Positions 1 through 7,106 of a stretch of DNA of 14,230 bases are shown in pieces (position 1 is the stretch's first letter; every line of letters starts with the position of its first letter). The DNA comes from Bacteroidales bacterium. GTDB lineage: Bacteria; Bacteroidota; Bacteroidia; Bacteroidales; JAADJA01. Where the stretch lies: positions 1 to 14,230 of the forward strand of contig JAIOTR010000392.1 in assembly GCA_021106665.1 (NCBI GenBank), read 5' to 3'. The position numbers and the translations under genes are program-made. The notes under the pieces were generated by a model. The model searched no databases. It was not told the origin of the DNA and was given only the letters and a program-made list of their open reading frames with translations.

Positions 1-42
1 ACACCTAAGATAGTTCGTATGGCAGAGCCAAGGAAAAGGTGA
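1..42 (+). CDS. Possible 3' end of a plus-strand gene (13 codons)
   Basis: Reading from base 1 in frame 1 gives TPKIVRMAEPRKR followed by TGA at 40-42. The other two plus frames hit stops within the first 13 bases. The short basic tail looks like a protein C-terminus and would be convergent with the next gene, which ends at 95. Too little is visible to name a family, and an open stretch of this length could occur by chance. Confidence 0.3.
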   Translation, partial: TPKIVRMAEPRKR

Positions 43-94
43 AAAGTTTATAAGTTAAATGTGAATAAAAGTTTCAAAAGCCAATTGCTAAACT

Positions 95-1831
95 TTACAA
101 ATGTCCGTTAAAAGTTACCCTTTCGCCGTTCATATAAATTACGATAAATGCATCAATAATTCCTTTGTCTGCCAATTTTTGGCGGAGTATCTTAGCCTTC
201 TCTTTCGAAGTACATTTACCGACAGTGTATTTGCGCCAGTTGTGGTAAACCTCTTCGTTTACTTCTTCTTCTATATTATATATCTCCTTTATTGCAGCTG
301 GAGTTATACTTTTTTTCATTAATGCCAGGATTTGTACACGGTAGCAGGGACCGTTCTCTTTATATTTTGTTTTAAAAGGATAAGCGTCAGGGGCAACATC
401 TTTCAGATCACTTAAATCATTTAGCCGTTTTCCTTCAAAAAATGCTACGATAAAGGCATCGCGAACACCGTGTTCACCAATGATCGCTTTTCTGTATTCT
501 TTTGCCTCATCAAAATTATCGAATGATCCTATAGAATATTTGTACCAGTTGCCGATATAATCTTCCTTGATTTCTTCTCTCAGGCTGTATTTATTGGCAA
601 GCCTTTGGAGCGGTATTTTAGCCTTATAAGCCGCCCTCACCTGAACTCTGAACTCAACGGCAGGTGGCAATACTTCCTCTTCTTCGATTGGTTCCGGTTC
701 TGTTACAACCAACTCAGGCTCATATCGCTCAATAGTGACATTTGTTTTAAACCTGTAATCTTTATTGGTTTTATTAATGTACAGGAGGCTGGTCAAAGGC
801 AATTTGCCATAGATTTTGTCCAGTTTAACTTTGTAGCTGATTTGAAATATAGAATCTTTGGGCAATTCATCCCAGTTTAAGCGTAATGTATAATTCTTAA
901 ATTCCACTTTGACACCACCAATTACAGTATCTAAAACTTCAAATCCGATTGGTAATATTTGCGTCAGTTCGGCAGCGCCGTCAATTTTACCCTTATGGAT
1001 TTCACATCGCATTTCAAATTCATCCAATGATTTAAGGTTGCGTGGAATATTATAGATTAAGTTCACATTTTCGTTGGCAAATGGATCTTCTATAATCTCA
1101 ACTGTTTCGGGTTTATCTGCAAAAATTTCCTTTGCTTTCTTTTTTCCCATATTAAACGAGATCCCCATTGATGTATAATAATAAGCATCATTATGCGAGC
1201 CGCTTTCAACAGCATCCAATTTGTCAGTGAAGGTGAATCTAAGAACAGATTCCAGGTTCAGATACCATCGGTTTGCCAGTTTTATATCCAGTCCTGCACC
1301 AACTGGGATAACATATGATATTTCCCGGGTGGTTTTATCTCTGGCAACATCCTTTGTATAACCATAATCACTTACCAGGTTACCATTTAAACGCCTTGCT
1401 TCACTCCTGAAAAATATTGCACCCACTCCTGTTGTAGCATACAAATTAACCCTTCTTTCTTTGTTCTTAAAAAATAAATTGATCAAATTAACAGTTGTAC
1501 CAAGTTGGTATTCCATCAGGTCTGAAGAAAACTTCAGGTCATCTTTATCTTTTTGACCGACAAATTCTGCTTTTAAAAACTGGAGGTGGACTGAAAAAAC
1601 AGGACCGATATATTTCCCAAGACGTGCTCCATACCCAAATCCGGTTTCGTTGCTTAATTTGCTAAAATGATTATTTTCATTTTGGACATCCCCATACAAT
1701 TGGGAAATACCACCATTTGCATTAAGGTACCATTGGTAACTCATGGATGACTGACCATAAGAAACAGAATAAGCCAGTGATAAAAAAACAATCAAACATG
1801 ATAAAACAATTAATCTATGATTACCGAACAT
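95..1831 (-). CDS. Exported outer-membrane beta-barrel protein with two C-terminal SPOR domains
   Basis: The predicted protein has 578 residues. Residues 1-27 form a signal peptide: a short basic start, a hydrophobic core and an SYGQ cleavage region. Residues about 30-228 alternate aromatic and polar segments with repeated Gly, as in OmpA-like beta-barrels. A middle domain (about 255-370) is not recognised. A Pro/Glu-rich linker (371-391) leads to two related domains at about 393-470 (FRVQVRAAY, WYKYSIGSF, DAFIVAFFEGKR) and 497-572 (YRVQILALM, WRKYTVGKC, DAFIVIYMNGER), both matching the SPOR fold. SPOR domains bind denuded peptidoglycan glycan strands, so a role linking outer membrane and cell wall is inferred. 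I chose the ATG at 1831 because the signal peptide begins there and a promoter-like box lies 22 bases upstream. An upstream ATG at 1909 would put 26 polar and Cys-containing residues before the signal peptide. Confidence 0.82.
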   Translation of the reverse strand: MFGNHRLIVLSCLIVFLSLAYSVSYGQSSMSYQWYLNANGGISQLYGDVQNENNHFSKLSNETGFGYGARLGKYIGPVFSVHLQFLKAEFVGQKDKDDLKFSSDLMEYQLGTTVNLINLFFKNKERRVNLYATTGVGAIFFRSEARRLNGNLVSDYGYTKDVARDKTTREISYVIPVGAGLDIKLANRWYLNLESVLRFTFTDKLDAVESGSHNDAYYYTSMGISFNMGKKKAKEIFADKPETVEIIEDPFANENVNLIYNIPRNLKSLDEFEMRCEIHKGKIDGAAELTQILPIGFEVLDTVIGGVKVEFKNYTLRLNWDELPKDSIFQISYKVKLDKIYGKLPLTSLLYINKTNKDYRFKTNVTIERYEPELVVTEPEPIEEEEVLPPAVEFRVQVRAAYKAKIPLQRLANKYSLREEIKEDYIGNWYKYSIGSFDNFDEAKEYRKAIIGEHGVRDAFIVAFFEGKRLNDLSDLKDVAPDAYPFKTKYKENGPCYRVQILALMKKSITPAAIKEIYNIEEEVNEEVYHNWRKYTVGKCTSKEKAKILRQKLADKGIIDAFIVIYMNGERVTFNGHL

Positions 1832-1853
1832 ACTTGTATTGGATATTTTGAAA

Positions 1854-1861
1854 CAAATGTA
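1854..1861 (-). promoter_or_regulatory. Bacteroidota-type -7 box (TACATTTG) for the SPOR gene
   Basis: On the minus strand this reads TACATTTG, an exact match to TAnnTTTG. It ends 22 bases before the ATG at 1831. No good TTG -33 element is seen at the usual distance. Such a motif is common by chance in AT-rich DNA, so position is the main support. Confidence 0.5.
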
Positions 1862-1934
1862 ATCACATAAGCCCCTGCAGATTTCCCCTGACAATATATT
1901 ATTTAACAAATGAATGTTTATAATTATCTGAATT

Positions 1935-1981
1935 GGTTGAATTGCCTGCCCGTACGAAACGAAGTGAAGGCGGGGTTGAAT
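1935..1981. repeat. GC-rich 31-base element flanked by 8-base direct repeats
   Basis: GGTTGAAT occurs at 1935-1942 and again at 1974-1981. Between them lies a notably GC-rich stretch (1943-1973) that can pair GCCT with AGGC. The surrounding spacer is AT-rich. The arrangement resembles a small dispersed intergenic element or an insertion with target duplication. Whether it recurs in the genome cannot be told from one copy. Confidence 0.35.
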
Positions 1982-2080
1982 CGATATAAATGGGAAATCA
2001 GTTAAATCAGGATTATAAGACTATATTAGAATAAGGCATTGTAATTAAGCTTTTAGATACATTTTAATTCAGAATTATTT

Positions 2081-2088
2081 TAACTTTG
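2081..2088 (+). promoter_or_regulatory. Bacteroidota-type -7 box (TAACTTTG) for pdxJ
   Basis: TAACTTTG matches TAnnTTTG exactly and ends 22 bases before the pdxJ ATG. That would place the transcript start near 2093 with a short leader. The upstream -33 region is not convincing. Confidence 0.55.
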
Positions 2089-2110
2089 TAGGAACAGAAA
2101 AATATCAGTT

Positions 2111-2827
2111 ATGACCAGGTTAAGTGTAAATATAAACAAAATTGCCACCATTCGAAATGCTAGGGGAGGCAATGTGCCGGATGTTTTGAAAGCAGCCATT
2201 GATTGTGAACGATTCGGAGCGCAGGGAGTAACAGTTCATCCTCGTCCCGATGAAAGACATATCCGGTATCAGGATGTTAGGGACATACGTCCTGTGGTTA
2301 CAACAGAATTCAATATTGAAGGATATCCAAACAAAAGTTTTATTGATTTGGTTTTGGAAGTAAAACCACACCAGGTAACCCTTGTCCCTGATCCGCCGAA
2401 TGTGCTAACCTCCAACGCCGGTTGGGATACCATAAAAAATGAAGCATTTCTTAAGGAAGTAATTCAGGAATTCCAACAATACAAAATACGAACTTCCATT
2501 TTTATTGAGACGGATGAAGCAATGATCAGGAATGCTGCAAAAACAGGAACCGATAGAATTGAACTTTATACCGAAAGTTATGCGAAAAATTTCCGTGTCA
2601 ATAAGGAAAAGGCTATTGAACCATTTGTGAAAGCAGCAAAAGTGGCAAATGAAGTTGGACTGGGAATAAACGCCGGCCATGACCTTGATCTGGATAATCT
2701 CAGGTATTTTGCTGAAAATATACCAGGATTATTGGAAGTTTCCATTGGGCATGCTTTAATTTCGGATGCGTTATACTTTGGGCTGGAAAATTCAATACAG
2801 CTTTATCTGCGCGAGTTAAGATATTAA
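2111..2827 (+). CDS. pdxJ: Pyridoxine 5'-phosphate synthase
   Basis: This cytosolic enzyme condenses 3-amino-2-oxopropyl phosphate with 1-deoxy-D-xylulose 5-phosphate to give pyridoxine 5'-phosphate, the last ring-forming step of the DXP-dependent vitamin B6 pathway. The 238 residues match the family's usual length and TIM-barrel plan. Visible landmarks are NINKIATIRNARGG (7-20), TVHPRPDERHIR (41-52) with the catalytic-type His43, Arg45 and His50, FNIEG with Glu70, IELYTESYA (150-158) with Glu151, INAGHDL with His190, and SIGHALI (211-217). The N-terminal motif reads NINK where the E. coli protein has NIDH; I recall this as usual in Bacteroidota homologues. The start is an ATG 22 bases after a promoter-like box. 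The gene is convergent with the polysaccharide operon, with only 3 bases between stop codons. Confidence 0.96.
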   Translation: MTRLSVNINKIATIRNARGGNVPDVLKAAIDCERFGAQGVTVHPRPDERHIRYQDVRDIRPVVTTEFNIEGYPNKSFIDLVLEVKPHQVTLVPDPPNVLTSNAGWDTIKNEAFLKEVIQEFQQYKIRTSIFIETDEAMIRNAAKTGTDRIELYTESYAKNFRVNKEKAIEPFVKAAKVANEVGLGINAGHDLDLDNLRYFAENIPGLLEVSIGHALISDALYFGLENSIQLYLRELRY

Positions 2828-2830
2828 TTA

Positions 2831-4114
2831 TCAATTACTGTTGGAACCATTGTCTATTGTATTATTGCTAAATGAATAATAAAATAAAAGCCCATTAAAA
2901 AAAGCATAAAAAACAACACCTCCCTGCCTTTCCAGCATCGACTCAACCAATAAATGAAAGGCCACTAAACTGAGAAAGAGGAGGTACAATAATTTTTTTC
3001 TTCGGATTGTCAAAATTGCCGGTAAAAGAAGTGAAGCAACCAAAATTAAAAATCCAAAAATACCAATGGCAATAAATGTTTGTAAATACTGGTTATGGAC
3101 ATTCAAGTTGCTTTCATAAGCATCATCTAAATTATTCTCCAGGTACTTTTCAAATAGTGCTGGTTTTACATCCCCGGTTCCAACACCAAAAAGAAGGTTT
3201 TCTTTCACAACATCCAAAGAACTCTTCCAGATCATCAAACGTGTAACCGATCCTTCTGTTTTTTCACTGTTTGGTTTGTTTTCTTCCTCAACGGCCTGTT
3301 TAGTAGCAATAAACCTGTTATATGAGCGGGGATTTAAAAATAAGATGAGTATAAAGACCATAAACAATGATACGGAAATGATCAGCGGCCTTGTTATCTT
3401 CTTTTTGATTCTTATTGGTAAATAAAAAAATACGACAAAATATATAACTGTCAATCCCAATATCCCTGCTTTTGAGCTTAACAAAACAACAAATAGCTGA
3501 AAATATAGAACAAGAAAAATTGTTACAAATTTAAATATAGATTTCTTCAGCTCGTTATTAATAATCCAGTTCAACAATATTACAATTGCAAATGAATAAT
3601 ATAATGCCAGGTAACTTGGATGATGCGAAAAGGATAATTTAGAATAGTAAAAAACATTGATGTTGTTTTCTCCCAGGTATTCAATTGACGCATTAATAAA
3701 GATGATCAATGAACTAATCAAACATCCAACTACAAAGAAATATTGAACTTTGTCATAGAAATCCTTCCTGAATTCTGAAAAGTCAATGGTAGAGAAAAAA
3801 ACCGGAAATAATAATAATGAAAGTTTTACCTCCAGGTCGAAATAAGCGCCTGAACTACCTGATAAATTTGATGAATAAAATGTTCCAACAATGTATAAAA
3901 TGTAAAGGATTGCAAAAGACAGAATATATTTGTTTGTTATGTTTTTCCTGATCCGGATTATCTTTTCTTTAAAATTTAACTCCATTAACCAGTTTATTCC
4001 GATTAACAAAATGATGGGAGGAACCAGTTTGTCATGAACAGGCAGGGCAAAAGAAAGTAGGATTATTAAGTAATAATAGATTTTGTCTCGTATTGAAGGT
4101 TTTATCAGAATCAT
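2831..4114 (-). CDS. O-antigen polymerase/ligase-family membrane protein (Wzy/WaaL-like)
   Basis: The 427-residue protein is almost entirely hydrophobic segments joined by short loops, roughly ten or more membrane spans. A large periplasmic-type loop (about 262-345) lies before the last spans. It carries landmarks of the Wzy_C/O-antigen ligase family: HHPSYLALYY (164-173), SSKAG (213-217), RLMIWKSSL (292-300), GVGTGDVKP (310-318) and HNQYLQTF (340-347), with the conserved-type His340. Family members either polymerise undecaprenyl-linked repeat units or ligate polymer to a lipid acceptor, and sequence alone does not separate the two. A flippase at the start of the operon favours a Wzx/Wzy polymerase role. 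It is the last gene of the operon, 21 bases after the aminotransferase stop. No obvious terminator hairpin follows it, since it runs straight into the pdxJ 3' end. Confidence 0.88.
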   Translation of the reverse strand: MILIKPSIRDKIYYYLIILLSFALPVHDKLVPPIILLIGINWLMELNFKEKIIRIRKNITNKYILSFAILYILYIVGTFYSSNLSGSSGAYFDLEVKLSLLLFPVFFSTIDFSEFRKDFYDKVQYFFVVGCLISSLIIFINASIEYLGENNINVFYYSKLSFSHHPSYLALYYSFAIVILLNWIINNELKKSIFKFVTIFLVLYFQLFVVLLSSKAGILGLTVIYFVVFFYLPIRIKKKITRPLIISVSLFMVFILILFLNPRSYNRFIATKQAVEEENKPNSEKTEGSVTRLMIWKSSLDVVKENLLFGVGTGDVKPALFEKYLENNLDDAYESNLNVHNQYLQTFIAIGIFGFLILVASLLLPAILTIRRKKLLYLLFLSLVAFHLLVESMLERQGGVVFYAFFNGLLFYYSFSNNTIDNGSNSN

Positions 4115-4135
4115 TATTTTGTTAAAAGAATAAAT

Positions 4136-5275
4136 TTATATCAATTCATCAATATTTGATTTTAGAAACTCAATAACATTAAACGAATTATCTGTGTCAG
4201 TTGGCAAGTTTTCTATATGTTTGGATAAGTACAATGCATTTGGAACAGATTCAGCATTTAAATCCCATTTTTCCCAGTTGTTCTTAACCGGATACAAGGG
4301 TGAGCAGAACCAATCGCCCAATTCAATTTTAACTTTTCTGGCCAGATCATCAAACTTGTTTTGATCCCTAACCAGGATGGGGTATTTTAAAAACGAATGA
4401 TCATTAAACAATTCAGAAGCAACATGATATTTGTTGTTTTTATTTAAGAATTCAGAATAAATCGTTGCATTTTCTTTTCTCTTGAGCAAAATATTATCAA
4501 AATCGTTTAAACTGTTAACACCCTTTTTAAGTTGAACATTTGACATTCCTTTAAAGAATCCATCAGGTATTTCTGTTGATTCCAGTTCATTTCCCTGGCT
4601 TGATCCGATGACCAGATTGTGTTTACTCAAAAATCTGTAGAACGATCTTAACCTCCAGTAGTTTGTGCTGTTTAAAATATATTCTCTCGAAAACAACAGT
4701 GCGGATAAAACCAGTTTCTCTTTAAAAGAAGGTTTTTGAAGTTGATCATTAACCTTTTCCACATCTACAATTAATTCCTGATTATTTACCAATGAAAACC
4801 CACCGATGCCGGTAGAAAAGGGTTTGTTCCACTGAGTTGAGTAAAAGGCCGCATCACAATATAATCCGTTCGGTTTACTTTTAAATGTCCCACCAAAACC
4901 ATGTGTGCAATCTTCAATTGAAAAAATACCTTTTGCTTTTGCCATTTCAGCAATCTCATCTACCTCGGTTGATAATCCGAAAGTATTTTGTGTGATTATA
5001 ACTTTTGTTTTTGGAGTTATTGCTTTTTTGTAACTCTCAAGGGTTGGATTCATGGTGTTTTTTTCTACATCCACATAAATTGGAATTGCTCCGAGGTATT
5101 TAATGGCGTTGGCTACTACTACACAGGTAAAACCGGGCAAAATAACATCATCATCCTTTCCAACCTTCATAGCTTTTAGTAATGCATACAGTGCTACCCT
5201 TCCTTTCCAGTAGAAATAGATATTATCGTTTTGAAGAATGTTAGAAACAGATTGCCTAAAATTTGTCTCGATCAT
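4136..5275 (-). CDS. DegT/DnrJ/EryC1/StrS-family PLP-dependent aminotransferase
   Basis: The 379-residue protein has the fold-type I plan of sugar aminotransferases. It shows LPGFTCVVVANAI (46-58) near the cofactor phosphate site, the GAIPIYVDV strand (62-70), TFGLSTEVDEI (98-108), an acidic EDCTHGFGG motif (121-129) and STQWNKPFSTGIGGF (146-160). Lys151 lies where the Schiff-base lysine is expected. Family members convert keto-sugar nucleotides to amino sugars, and some relatives are dehydrases. The two core motifs differ from the textbook forms (ED-AHA-GA and SF--K---TGEGG), so this appears to be a divergent subgroup with unknown substrate. It starts at an ATG 3 bases after the GT2 stop and precedes the polymerase gene. 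No dehydratase or epimerase is nearby, so the keto-sugar must come from elsewhere. Confidence 0.86.
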   Translation of the reverse strand: MIETNFRQSVSNILQNDNIYFYWKGRVALYALLKAMKVGKDDDVILPGFTCVVVANAIKYLGAIPIYVDVEKNTMNPTLESYKKAITPKTKVIITQNTFGLSTEVDEIAEMAKAKGIFSIEDCTHGFGGTFKSKPNGLYCDAAFYSTQWNKPFSTGIGGFSLVNNQELIVDVEKVNDQLQKPSFKEKLVLSALLFSREYILNSTNYWRLRSFYRFLSKHNLVIGSSQGNELESTEIPDGFFKGMSNVQLKKGVNSLNDFDNILLKRKENATIYSEFLNKNNKYHVASELFNDHSFLKYPILVRDQNKFDDLARKVKIELGDWFCSPLYPVKNNWEKWDLNAESVPNALYLSKHIENLPTDTDNSFNVIEFLKSNIDELI

Positions 5276-5278
5276 TTT

Positions 5279-6277
5279 TTAAGTTATCAATTTATCTAAT
5301 CTTAATAAACCAATTATTGATCCAATACCATAAGATAAATGTAAAGTATAAAATGCTTTTAATAAATAAAAAATACCTGTTGCCTTATCATTTAGTTTTA
5401 TTGAAATTCCCAGAATCAAAATAAAATGAGCTAAAACCAATGTTAAACTAATTAAGATAAATGGTAAATAAAAAAAAGATAATAAAACGGGGATTACAAT
5501 TGATAAAACGAAAATTAATGGAATAAAATGACGAATGCTCAGAGAACTGATTTTTTTTGTAATGTAAACTGCTAAAATATTCCATAACCCATTTTGAAAA
5601 TTATTTTTTGCTAATGCTTTATAAGTTTCCCGGGCATAATATTTACACGAAATATCGGGAATAAGAAATATTTTTTTATCAGTCCTGATTAATCGCTTGG
5701 ACCATTCAATATCATGATTTCTGATAAGCTTTTCATTGTACAATCCAATATCCATAAATAATTCCTTTTTATATAAACCAAAAGGAACAGTGTCTACCCT
5801 GGTAGGAATATCTACCCCGATTCTGAATAGTGAATTTCCAACACCAAACCTGTTTGAAAGTACTTTGATTATTGATAGTGATTTTTTCGTTTTGTTTTTT
5901 ACATCAGTAATTAATTGCCCGCCGATCCCATCAGCATTAAGTTCTTTTAAGCGATTAATCAATATGCTTATATAATCTTGCGGAAATTCAGAATGAGCAC
6001 TTGCAATTAAAATATAATTGTTACAGGCATTTTTTACCCCAAGATTCAAAGCTATCGGGGTAATTATTTTCTCATTATTTATTAATCTTACAAAAGGATA
6101 TTTATTAGAATAATTATTTACAATTGCAATTGTTTGGTCAGTGCTTTCCCCATCCACTACCAATACCTCCAAATTGTCCTTAGGATAATTCGATTTTACA
6201 AAAGAATTAAGACAATCGGAAATGTAATTTTCCTCGTTCCTGCATGGTATGATTACCGATACCGATCTATTTTCCAT
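5279..6277 (-). CDS. Family 2 glycosyltransferase with C-terminal membrane segments (ExoA-like)
   Basis: The 332-residue protein opens with a GT-A fold: SVSVIIPCRNEENYI (5-19), LVVDGESTDQT (39-49), LNLGVKNA (78-85), ASAHSEFPQDYI (92-103) in the place of the metal-binding region, FGLYKKELF (166-174), and RNHDIEWSKRL (186-196), corresponding to the ED-E--RL catalytic region. Residues about 250-293 and 300-325 are hydrophobic and probably anchor the enzyme to the inner membrane. The arrangement resembles succinoglycan ExoA-type GT2 enzymes, which extend a lipid-linked oligosaccharide. I chose the ATG at 6277 because AGGAG sits 8 bases upstream; an in-frame TTG at 6301 has no such support. The gene overlaps the upstream acyltransferase by 11 bases, suggesting coupled translation. 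Donor and acceptor are unknown. Confidence 0.9.
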   Translation of the reverse strand: MENRSVSVIIPCRNEENYISDCLNSFVKSNYPKDNLEVLVVDGESTDQTIAIVNNYSNKYPFVRLINNEKIITPIALNLGVKNACNNYILIASAHSEFPQDYISILINRLKELNADGIGGQLITDVKNKTKKSLSIIKVLSNRFGVGNSLFRIGVDIPTRVDTVPFGLYKKELFMDIGLYNEKLIRNHDIEWSKRLIRTDKKIFLIPDISCKYYARETYKALAKNNFQNGLWNILAVYITKKISSLSIRHFIPLIFVLSIVIPVLLSFFYLPFILISLTLVLAHFILILGISIKLNDKATGIFYLLKAFYTLHLSYGIGSIIGLLRLDKLIT

Positions 6278-7106
6278 TATAGCTTCTCCTGATATTTTCA
6301 AGTTTTAGCAATACATACAATGATTTGAAAATACTATTATCCGACAACTTTAAAAAAATCCGAAATGGATATAATACTTTTACGAATAAAACAATTTTGC
6401 ATGAATAAAATACATTTAACCTACAATAAGATTTTCTGAATTGAAACTTTTGGGTAAGAAAGCCCTGTATATTTGTTTCATGAACCAGGCTTCTGGCTCC
6501 GTCACTTACATACCTGAGTTTTATTGTGTTCAGGTAATATTTATTCATCTCATGAATCAGAGCATACCCGGGATACAAATTCAGGAAATCAGGATGGAAT
6601 TTTATGGTGGTATAATGTACCATAGTATCCTGCAATTTGTTTTGGGCATAAGCAATTAATTGATCATTCTCTTTTCTGAAAACTGCAAAAAAATCATAAT
6701 CAGGATTTTTTGATAATGCCAACATATTGTCCCTGAATTTTTTTTCAGTATGAGGTTTAACCAATGAATTATAAGTAGCAAATGCTTTATTATAAATCTC
6801 ATATGCATTTAAAGCAATAAATTGAGCATTAACTTTTTTAACTTCACAGTTTTTGATCCCACGATTTATCTGGTTTCGTACTTTGCTTTTATATTCATTT
6901 ATATCTTCGGGCTTATCTTTTATAACATACCAGTATTCTGTTTCGTTTTTACAATCCCAATCAGAAATAAAGGTTAATAAATAGATGTTTTTCCTTTTCA
7001 ACAAGGTTTTTACTTCATCAATGGATATCTGAACCCTTGAATGAGGTGCAATATCAGGAATTAAAGTCCTCTGATATTCTTTCCATCTGATCTTGTTATC
7101 ATTCAT
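6267..7106 (-). CDS. GNAT/FemAB-like acyltransferase of a polysaccharide locus
   Basis: The 279-residue soluble protein starts with a W-EY motif (8-11). It then has SKVRNQINRGIKNCEV (74-89), a basic Arg/Asn helix typical of FemAB-like or GNAT-like proteins; a middle part with FFAVFRKENDQLIAYAQNKL (139-158), like the central strands of a GNAT fold; and a C-terminal block SDGARSLVHETNIQ (201-214) followed by a KFQFRK segment (220-225). No signal peptide is evident, and the hydrophobic patch near 238-252 is short. GNAT enzymes transfer acyl groups from acyl-CoA; FemAB relatives transfer amino acids from tRNA. Next to a sugar aminotransferase, N-acylation of an amino sugar is a reasonable inference but unproven. 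The ATG at 7106 overlaps the upstream GT4 stop by 8 bases, and its own end overlaps the GT2 start. Confidence 0.68.
   Translation of the reverse strand: MNDNKIRWKEYQRTLIPDIAPHSRVQISIDEVKTLLKRKNIYLLTFISDWDCKNETEYWYVIKDKPEDINEYKSKVRNQINRGIKNCEVKKVNAQFIALNAYEIYNKAFATYNSLVKPHTEKKFRDNMLALSKNPDYDFFAVFRKENDQLIAYAQNKLQDTMVHYTTIKFHPDFLNLYPGYALIHEMNKYYLNTIKLRYVSDGARSLVHETNIQGFLTQKFQFRKSYCRLNVFYSCKIVLFVKVLYPFRIFLKLSDNSIFKSLYVLLKLENIRRSYNGK
6286..6290 (-). promoter_or_regulatory. Strong ribosome binding site (AGGAG) deciding the GT2 start
   Basis: On the minus strand AGGAG lies 8 bases before the ATG at 6277 and inside the end of the upstream gene. It is one of the few good Shine-Dalgarno matches in the window and favours 6277 over the in-frame TTG at 6301. 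Confidence 0.6.

Larger units (their letters stand above)
1832..2110. other. Divergent intergenic spacer between the SPOR gene and pdxJ
   Basis: About 280 bases without a credible gene. It holds a promoter-like box for each flanking gene (1854-1861 minus, 2081-2088 plus) and a small GC-rich insert-like element near 1943-1973. The rest is AT-rich and shows no tRNA or clear riboswitch fold to my eye. Confidence 0.6.

Noticed and set aside
43..96. AAAGTTTA/TAAACTTT complementarity between the first two genes
   Set aside because: The 8-base AT-only stem has a loop of nearly 40 bases, and chance is the simplest explanation.
1832..1909. In-frame upstream ATG at 1909 for the SPOR protein
   Set aside because: It would add 26 residues with several Cys before a normal signal peptide, and the promoter-like box at 1854-1861 lies inside this extension.
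6278..6301. In-frame TTG at 6301 as start of the GT2 gene
   Set aside because: The ATG at 6277 has a well-placed AGGAG and begins directly before the first strand of the GT-A fold.
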